A stretch of DNA of 64,000 bases, taken from positions 25,328,111-25,392,110 of the forward strand of contig NC_079419.1 of assembly GCF_026213295.1 (NCBI RefSeq), read 5' to 3'. Position numbers and translations under genes: made by a program. The stretch is from Gadus chalcogrammus. Its lineage: Eukaryota; Chordata; Actinopteri; Gadiformes; Gadidae. Below, piece after piece: positions 56,337 to 64,000 of this stretch (positions are counted from its first letter, which is position 1; every line of letters starts with the position of its first letter). Under the pieces are notes generated by a model that saw only the letters and a program-made list of their open reading frames with translations, was not told the origin of the DNA and did no database searches.

Positions 56337-57623
56337 TTGGTTTGGGGAAGGATTACCATGCGGACGGACATAATGGAAACGGAAGATGGAAACGGAAAGG
56401 GCTTGGAGGGAGTAGACTATGGAAAGAAAGACCAGAGGGGAGAAGAGGCTGGAGATAAGGAGAATAAATACGACAAAGAACTAACCGTGAGTGTTGAACT
56501 GATCGGGGAAGATCCAGTAACAGTGATGGAGTTCATGAGAGTGACGAAAGAGGTGTGTGGGGAGTTGATGGCATGCCGTAAAACTGGATTGAAAAACTAC
56601 GAATTGACAATGGGACATCTCAGCGGGAAAAATAAGCTTATGGACGGTTTCAAAATAAGAGGGGTTAGTATAATTGCAAAAGAGCTCACCAGTGACGTAA
56701 CGGTGGTGTCGTTCTTGGAGCTTCCGGCGTACACCACGGACAATGACGTTATTCTGAAGCTACAGGGGTGGGGGGTCTCAGCTGCCTCACCTATCAAAAG
56801 GAGAATGTGGCCTGGCACTAACATTGCAGACGGGACCAGGTTTCTGAAAGTGAAATTCAATGACTTGGTCAGGTCGTTGCCGTATTCGACGCAGTTCAGC
56901 ACAGCTACGGGTCCCCAGTACTTCCGGGTGATCCACGACAGATAGGAGAAAGTATGTAGGATGTGTATCCAACCGGGACACATTTTGAGGGACTGTCCGG
57001 AGTTCAGATGCCACAGGTGCCATGGACAGGGGCACTACGCAAGAGAGTGTGGCACAGAAGAGGAACAGAGGCGACAAGGAGGAGAAGGCGGGAGCCGGGA
57101 GACGGACGTCGGCGAGGAGGAGGAGCGACCGAGAGGAGAGGGTGGAGAAGGCGGTAGCGGAGCTGGAGCTGAGGCGACTGAAGCGGAAGGAAGTGGCGTG
57201 GGAGTCGGCGGGGAAGGAGAGCAGGAGGACGAGGACGAGGAGCAGGATGGAATGGCAGAGGACGTGACGGCAGCGGAAGGTTTAACGGAGACGGGAGGAG
57301 AGAAGGAAAGGGAGGAGAACGGCTGCAGCGCGGACAGTGCGGTGAGAGGGACGGACGAACGAGAGGGACGGAGCAGCGCGGGTGAGGGAGCGAAAGGAGG
57401 GGAAAAGAGTGGAATGACTGTGGTGGGACAGGGAGAGGGAAGGTCGGTGGCAAGGGGGATTAAGTGGGGCTGGAAGGCTTCGGATATAACAGAAAGTAGG
57501 AGGTGGGTGGCTTCTGATATATCAGACAGTGGGGAGGAAAACATGGAGGTGGTGGGTGGAAATAGGAAAAGACCATCGGGGAGGAAGGAGAGAGAAGATA
57601 AGGGGAAAAAAAGTGCAAATTAA
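56337..57623 (+). pseudogene. LINE ORF1 with two CCHC knuckles, split by one TAG (right arm)
   Basis: The same protein as the left-arm ORF1 at 48220-49506, with the same TAG (56943-56945) five codons before KVCRMC. The upstream and downstream parts are in the same frame. The identical stop in both arms shows it predates the inverted duplication, or that both arms come from one molecule. The tail is Glu/Gly-rich, low in complexity and acidic. Confidence 0.82.
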
Positions 57624-57632
57624 TAACATAAC

Positions 57633-60239
57633 GTGTGGAATCTCTTCTCATTTATGCTTTTAATGATCAGGATAAATTCTTTTAACGCTAATGGGCTAAG
57701 GGACAGGAACAGGAGGCAGCAAACCTTGATGGTGTGTGAGGCAGAAATAATATGTTTGCAAGAGACACATTGGGATGAGGAGGTTATGAGGGTGGTTGAG
57801 AGAGAATGGATGGGGGACATGTATGTGAATAATGGTGGTGTTAAATCAAGAGGGGTAGCAATTTTAGTGAAAAGGGGAGTGGTTGAGAAAGTGACGAAGT
57901 GTGTGGATGATGGTGATGGGAGGGTGATAGGAATTACTTTTGAGTACTTGGGTAAAATATGTCGATTGTTGAATGTGTATGCGCCGAATGAGGTGAAGGA
58001 GAGGAGTTTTTTTTTTTGAGGGATTGGGGGGAATGTGTGTGGAAAACTGTTTGGTGGTGGGTGACTTTAACGTGTGGTGGGAGGTTGGATGCGTCTGCAA
58101 GTATGTGTTTCAGGAATGACTTGTCAAGAGGTGTGTTGGAGGAGGTTATGAGAGACAATGGTTTAATAGATGTGTGGAGGGAAAGGAATCCAGAGGGGAG
58201 GGTTTTTTCAAGGAGGCAAGTGGTGAGAGGAGTTTTAAAACAGAGTAGGATAGATTTAGTTTTGAGTACAAACGGCATTTCAGGTAGGATAGGGAGAATT
58301 GAGTATAAGGTTACTGCGCTCAGTGATCACATGGTGTTAGGGTTTAATTTAGGTCAGGGGTTTGAGAGGAGAGGGGGAGGCGTGTGGTGTATGAACGGTG
58401 AGTTGCTGAGAGAAGAAAAGTACAAAAGGAAAGTGAGAGAATGTATATTGAGGAGGAAGAATGAGAGAATGTATGAGGAGGACATTGGGAGGTGGTGGGA
58501 GAGTTTGAAAGGAGAGATAAAGGAATTGAGAATGGGTTATAGTAGAGGCAGGAATATGACACAGAGAGAGAGAGAGAGGAGGTTAAAGGGAGATTTAGCT
58601 AGAGAGGCAAAGAGAGCGGATGAGGTGGTAGGCTATGATTTGGGGAAGTATATTAGAATTAAGGATGAACTGAAGGAGATAGAACAGAGGAGGTGTATGG
58701 GTGCAATAGTCAGAAGTAGGGCCAGATATGTGATTGAGGGAGAGAAATGTACAGGATTCTTTTTAGGATTAGAAAAGACGAAGCAGAATAAGAATTATTT
58801 AGAAAAGGTGGAAGGAAAGGAAGGGGAGATGATTACTGATTTTGTAGGGATAGCTGAAAGAGTAGAAGATTTTTATAGGGATTTATTTAGGAAAGAAGAA
58901 GTGGATGAGGAGAGTATGAGGCAGGTGTTGGATAGTGTGAAAGCCAGGTTGAGCGATGATGATAGGGAGATGTGTGAGACAGGAATAGGGACGGGTGAAA
59001 TAAATGAAGCGATAGGAGGGTTAGGGAGAAATAAGAGTCCAGGGATAGATGGGTTAATTGGTGAATTTTATGTTGAGTTTAGGGAGGAGCTAGTGCCAGT
59101 GCTAGAGAGGTTATTTAGATGGATAGAGGAGAAGGGCGAGATGCCGCTGAGCATGTCGACAGGGTTAGTAACGGTGATACACAAGAAAGGGAGTAGGGTT
59201 AAGCTACAGAATTATAGGCCACTTAGTATGTTGAATGGTGATTATAAAGTTTTAGCAAGGGTGTTAGCCAACAGGGTCAAGCAGGTAATAGGGAAGGTGG
59301 TGGGAAGCACATAGGCATATAGTATACCAGGTAGGGACATAGCGGACACAATAAGTAGTATCAGGGACATAATTGAATTTATGAAGAGAGATAAAGGGGG
59401 GATAGTTGTAAGTTTAGATTTGAACAAAGCATTTGATAGGGTGGATCATGATTATTTATATAGAGTGTTAGGTAAATTTGGTTTTGGGCACAGGTTGGTA
59501 GGTTGGATAAAGAGAATGTACGACAGGGCAGTGAGTTGTGTTAAAATCAATGGGATAGTCACAGACGCATTTAGACTAGAAAGGTTGGTTAGGCAAGGCT
59601 GTCCGCTGTCGGCTCTGCTGTACTCCTTGTCGGCAGAGCCGCTAGCGGCTCTACTTATGCAAAATGATAGGATCAGGGGTATAGAGTTGCCAGAGGGGCG
59701 GGTTAGTTTATTATTTCAGTATGCGGATGACACGACAGTTACAGTAAGGGACAGGGAAAGTGTAGTTGAGGTTTTAGGTAGTGTAGAGTTGTATGGCAGG
59801 GCATCAGGGGCGAAAATAAACATGGAAAAGTCAGAAATCATGTATGTAGGTGTGGAGAGAGCAGGTAGGAGGGAGATAGGATTGAAAGAAAAAAAGGATT
59901 ATTTTAGGATATTAGGTGTGAACTTAGGGATAGAGAATAAAGAAGGGAGAGATATGCAGTTTGAAGGGATAATGAATGGTATTAGGAAGACGTTAAGGTT
60001 TTGGAAACTTAGAGGGTTGAAGCTGAAGGGGAAGGTGACAGTTGTGAATGCGCTGGTAATGAGCAAGCTTGTGTATGCAATGAATGTTTTGGATGTGCCT
60101 TAGAGAGTTTTGAAGGAGGTGGAGAGAATGGTGAGTGAGTTTGTGTGGGGTGGGAAGGGAGTTAGGATAGCCAGGGAGGTGATGGAAAGAAGAGGGAAAG
60201 AAGTGAGGAGACCGGCTGCGGAGAAAGTATGGGTTAGAG
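57633..60239 (+). pseudogene. LINE ORF2, endonuclease and reverse transcriptase (right arm)
   Basis: Same domains as the left-arm copy. Here the endonuclease frame breaks at about 57995-58018, where 14 extra bases (a GA-rich segment plus one T in an 11-T run) follow YAPNE. The left arm reads through this point. Conversely the left arm's breaks near 47335 and 46770 are absent here, and 58016-59314 is open. The TAGs at 59312-59314 (before AYSIPGR) and 60101-60103 (after NVLDVP) are shared. The frame reads on through VSEFVWGGKGVRIAREVMER to the hAT insertion. Confidence 0.85.
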
Positions 60240-61027
60240 CAGGGGTGTCAAACTCATTTTCACCGGGGGCCACATCAGCATAATGGTTGCCCTCAAAGGG
60301 CCACATGTAAATGTAAAACAGTATGTAACCAAATATAATGTATAATAAATGTAACTACTCCATAACATATTGTTAAATGACCTTCTGCATTTATTACTTA
60401 TAGAAGTTACAAACATAACATATGCATAGATGAGAAAAAAATGTTACTATAACAATAATCCTTTAAATTTGTCAGGTTAAGAAACCCACATTACTCCATT
60501 GATCAACGATCAAACTATTCAAGTAAATAAAGAAATATATTATCAAAACACAAGTTATGACATTTACTTTGTTTAATTTTTTTTTTACACAGTCGGGAGG
60601 GTCAGAATAACATACAACCAACAGTATTGAGCTACTAAGAACATGTGTGACAGATGTAGCATTTTACAAAAATAAATGGCTGCACACAGCCTTGCAAGAG
60701 TAAACATTTGTCTGTCTTATCATAAACACATACACCTGTAAACAACAAATACATTGCTACACATAAAGTAGTATATGTAATAAACTGAAAATAACAAAAT
60801 AAGGGTTGTCTCAGTTCACAACTGAGTTGGAAATGATGAGGATATACTGCCTGTCCATGAACACACCAAGTGGATCCCCTCTCCACCATCCTCATCCATT
60901 GATCATGTTCTGAAAACAACAAACACACAAAAAAATGCAAGCACAATCATTAAATTGCACTCAGTTTAACTATTATTATTTTTGATGGAAATACATTTAT
61001 TGCCATATATTTTAATTCGGTTTTTGC

Positions 61028-63289
61028 TTACCTATCTGTTTTCTGGCCAGATATCAGACACCGTTTTCCTTTGACCAGTGTGTCGATGTCTGGTTTTAGC
61101 TGTTGTGCTGTGGCAATCCGTAAAACAGCGTGGAGGTTGTCATCAGTGATGCGTGATCTGTGCTTGGTTTTATTTAGATTCATTATTGAAAACATCTGTT
61201 CGCACAGATAGGTGCTCCCAAACATGGAGAGAACCCGGGCAGTATGAAGTCAAAGCTGTGGCATCTCACCAGGGGGCAGTAGATGGTAAAAGTCCTCGAT
61301 TGCGGCATCCTGGAACTTTGCTCTTAAGGTACGAACACACCAAACGCGTAACCCGCGTAAGATTTACGCGCGTAACGCAGCTAAAATGTTGCTTGATCAT
61401 TGTGTGTCACAAAAATGGTTCAACGCGCATGTGGCTGCGCTGGATTTAGGAGTCTGAGGCAGGAAACCCAAACGCCGCCGTGTTTGGGTGCATGATAGAG
61501 TTTAGATCGGGTTAGATTAAATAATCTCGGATATAAATAACAATAATCGGGTTAAATAACTTCACATGGTGTGTCTGGTGTGTTTCCAGCATTCGTAGTG
61601 TTGATCAGCAGAGAAATAGTCCGCCAAGACGTTGAGGTTGCTTAGCAACCAGAGACTCTGTCCATGCAAGTGAACGGAGCGTTCACTCTTCGTCATAACT
61701 ATCAAACCAAACATCCTTCACATTCACCGAGCGAACATTATGAAAGTAAAATGCACATTTCTCGCTAAAAATGTTTCCATAAACGCATTTAATGGCGTAA
61801 CTATGTTACTATTTCCACCCAGAATAAAGAAAGATGTCGGCCGTATGCTTCTGTGCAAGCGTCACTACTCTCTGCCAGTGACGTCGGGTCAAGCTCCACG
61901 CTGATTGGCTATCGCGGCTAAGCATCACGCGTTGGAACGTTGAAAGTTCAATTTTTTGAACTCCGGGCGTAGGCGCGTAGGTGCGTTAGGTGCGTATATA
62001 CGCAGCTCATACGCGGCTAACGCGGCTAAAATGTTGCGCATGGTGCGTATATACGCATCTACGCAGCTCATACGCGCGTAAACCAATGGTTCCCTATGGA
62101 AAAATTGCAGATTTTATACGCGTCTTACGCGGGTAACGCGGTTGGTGTGGCCATACCTTTAGGCCACTGTCGCTTTGAAGCTTGATCAACTTCAGCTGAA
62201 GGTGATGGGGCACACTGCTGACATCGGTGGTGAAAGGACTGGCAAAGATGGCAAACCCATCTCCTGCAAGAACAGCTGGAACTGCCGGTGATTCAGGCCA
62301 CGCGCCCGAATGAAGTTCACTGTTTTCGTGACTGTGGTCATTATATTATCCATCCCCAGCACCTTTCCACACAAAGCTTCTTGGTGGATAATGCAATGAT
62401 AACTTATCAGAGGCGTGTGACAGTTACTTTTTTGCATTTTCTCCTTCATTAGTCCAACCAAGCCCGTTTTTACTCCACACATTGCAGGTGCACCATCTGT
62501 AGTTAATCCCACCAACTTTTCCCAGGGCAATCCAGTTTTACTCACAGACTTCTCCACCGCTTCATAAATATCCCGTCCAGTTGTGGTCCCATGCATGGCA
62601 GCTACATCCAAGAGCTCCTCGGTGACAGAGAGGTCCGACTTCACGCCTCTAATAAAAATGGAAAGCTGTGCCGTGTCCCTGTTGTCTGTGCTTTCATCAA
62701 CAGCTAATGAAAAAGCTGTGTAACTGCGTGACTCTTCCGCCAGCTGATCTGCTAGGTTTCCTGCTAGCTCCTTGACTCGGTCCGCGATGGTGTTTCTTGA
62801 CAAACTCACATTTTTAAAAGCCTGTATCTGGTCGGGGCACACCTGCTCACACACCTTCAGCATGCACTGCTTCACAAAGGCACCCTCTGAAAAAGACTTG
62901 GAAGTGCGGGCGATTTCTTCAGCTACAATAAAGCTAGCTTTCACAGCCGCATCGTTTTTGGCTGTGGCTTTTGTGAACAAATTCTGTTGCGATCGCAGGT
63001 TGCCTTTTAACTCTTTAACTATCGCTTGTTTTTCTTGAAGGCTAACTTTAGCATACTTGGCTCCGTGTTTGGTTTCATAATGCCGACGTAGATTGTTCTC
63101 TTTGATGACCAACCGCCTCAGAACACAAAAGACATACCGGTTTTTCTCCTTGTAGCACAAACATATATTCGCCTTCCCATCTTTCATGAAACAACCTTCC
63201 ATCTGCGTCAACCTTTCGCTTCCTGGACATTTTGGGATCATGTGTGGATATTTCTCATGGATATTTCTGCTCAATCTCACTTGTCGCAT
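61028..63289 (-). pseudogene. hAT transposase interrupted by a MITE (right-arm copy)
   Basis: Pieces 63289-62192 (catalytic part, [19 protein letters not shown]) and 61326-61028 (dimerisation part) around the MITE at 61327-62158. The protein is the same as in the left arm and is likewise incomplete. Confidence 0.82.
61327..62158. mobile_element. MITE with CCACACCAA termini (right-arm copy)
   Basis: Mirror copy of 43696-44527. Confidence 0.8.
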
Positions 63290-63487
63290 TAATTAAACAC
63301 TGATGTGGACACAGCGATCTAGTGGCAGAAGGCCGTCACTTCGCGGGTAAAATATAAAATAAATAAAACAACCTTTTTTTTTACCACGAATCAAGCACTC
63401 GCGGGAGACTCGCGGGAGACTCGCGGGCCACATGAAATGACGTGGCGGGCCACATGTGGCCCGCGGGCCTGGAGATTGACACATGTG

Positions 63488-63935
63488 TGTTAGAGTGATG
63501 ATTGATATGGATGTAGGGGGAATATGGAGGAATTTAAGAGTGAAATGGAACTGTATTGAATGTGAAGATTTTGATTTCCTTTTGCGGCACAATAGGGTGT
63601 TCAACAATTTAATAATTAGTAGGTTTGATGTGAATGTGAGGAAGGAATGTGATGTGTGCGGAGTGGGGGTGGAAACGTGTATGCATGAGTTTGTTGAATG
63701 CTGTGAGTTGGAGGGATACTTTGTGAAAATTAAAGGATTAATAAACAGATGTTGGGGAGGAGGGTTTGTGGAGAGAATGGAATGGAGAGAGTTGTGGCTG
63801 TTTGGTGTGACAAGTAGGGTGGAAGGTTGTAATGTTAATCTGTTAAATTATGTTTTAAGCCACGCAAGGTTTGCTGTCAAGCTCAGGAGAAATTTGGCCC
63901 ATTATGAGGAGAAGAGAGTTGAGGTACAAAGTTCA
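63488..63935 (+). pseudogene. LINE ORF2, C-terminal part (right arm)
   Basis: Continues the ORF2 frame after the hAT (VMIDMDVGGIWRNL, CDVCGVGVETCMHEFVEC), then enters the L2-like insertion near 63936. The last ORF2 codons are outside the window. Confidence 0.8.
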
Positions 63936-64000
63936 AAGTTCAAAGTACTTTATTTGTCATTGCCATAAAGACAACGAGACAGTAGAGGCAACCAGACTTA

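Larger units (their letters stand above)
60240..63487 (-). mobile_element. hAT transposon in LINE ORF2 (right-arm copy)
   Basis: Begins CAGGGGTGTCAAACTCATTT. Target duplication GGTTAGAG at 60232-60239 and TGTTAGAG at 63488-63495. It differs from the left arm by a 10-versus-7-base change near 60910. Confidence 0.85.
52921..64000. repeat. giant palindrome, right arm (continues past the window)
   Basis: Inverse of 41854-52920 with no spacer: GGGGTTAAAC/GTTTAACCCC meets at 52920/52921. All left-arm elements reappear in reverse order. The arm is still matching at the window end, inside the L2-like insertion. Confidence 0.97.
56178..64000 (+). mobile_element. Tx1-clade LINE (Mutsu-like), right-arm copy, cut by window end
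   Basis: Plus-strand mirror of 40261-49665, starting after the 5S target. Same hAT (60240-63487) and the beginning of the same L2-like insertion (from about 63941). The 3' end is outside the window. Confidence 0.88.

Noticed and set aside
49506..60103. Alternative genetic code with TAG read as Gln
   Set aside because: Host and other transposon genes here use TAG as an ordinary stop, and the LINE depends on host translation. Decay or readthrough is simpler.

Overview
This is vertebrate nuclear DNA, most likely from a ray-finned fish. The evidence is spliced host exons (one ABCC1-like exon, a TOGARAM-like exon series), tandem 5S rRNA genes, and transposon families typical of teleosts: Harbinger with Myb/SANT partner genes, hAT, pogo, L2-like and Tx1-like LINEs, a DIRS/Ngaro-like element and TTAA MITEs. 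The species cannot be named from the sequence. There are no bacterial features. Almost all open frames are transposon genes or their remains.

Region by region. 1-6.6 kb: an intronic part of abcc1 with one exon on the minus strand (1165-1341), a hAT-type MITE with a perfect 8-bp target duplication, a pogo-like deletion derivative and an L2-like LINE tail. 6.6-11.6 kb: a 5-kb decayed hAT with a perfect 8-bp target duplication. Inside it sits a MITE whose core has expanded into seven 401-bp units arranged as a duplicated trimer, and inside that a TTAA MITE. 13.2-15.3 kb: an L2-like LINE with a long reverse transcriptase frame. 16-23 kb: the gag region of an LTR retroelement, cut by a Harbinger transposon (transposase plus Myb/SANT partner, both apparently intact) and by a second MITE, then partly duplicated. 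23.2-25.6 kb: internally deleted DIRS/Ngaro-like debris, ending at a 100-N assembly gap.

25.8-29.3 kb: the 3' exons of a TOGARAM gene (TOG-domain ciliary microtubule protein). It has an apparent frameshift and an apparently missing exon, and its 5' part is not in the window. 29.7-37.5 kb: stacked Harbinger and hAT elements. One Harbinger (32125-35055) is complete, with CAG target duplications, matching terminal repeats, a three-exon transposase and a two-exon partner gene.

38.1-64 kb is the most striking part. A 5S rDNA array (about 540-bp units, genes on the minus strand) is interrupted by a Tx1/Mutsu-like LINE inserted at one point within a 5S gene, with a 28-bp target duplication. That LINE carries an L2-like insertion and a hAT, and the hAT carries a MITE. 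Further out are more 5S fragments with three more MITE-type insertions. From 41,854 to the window end the sequence forms a giant palindrome with no spacer (centre 52920/52921, arms of at least 11 kb). I find only five small indel differences between the arms. This is either a very recent inverted duplication or a fold-back assembly artefact.
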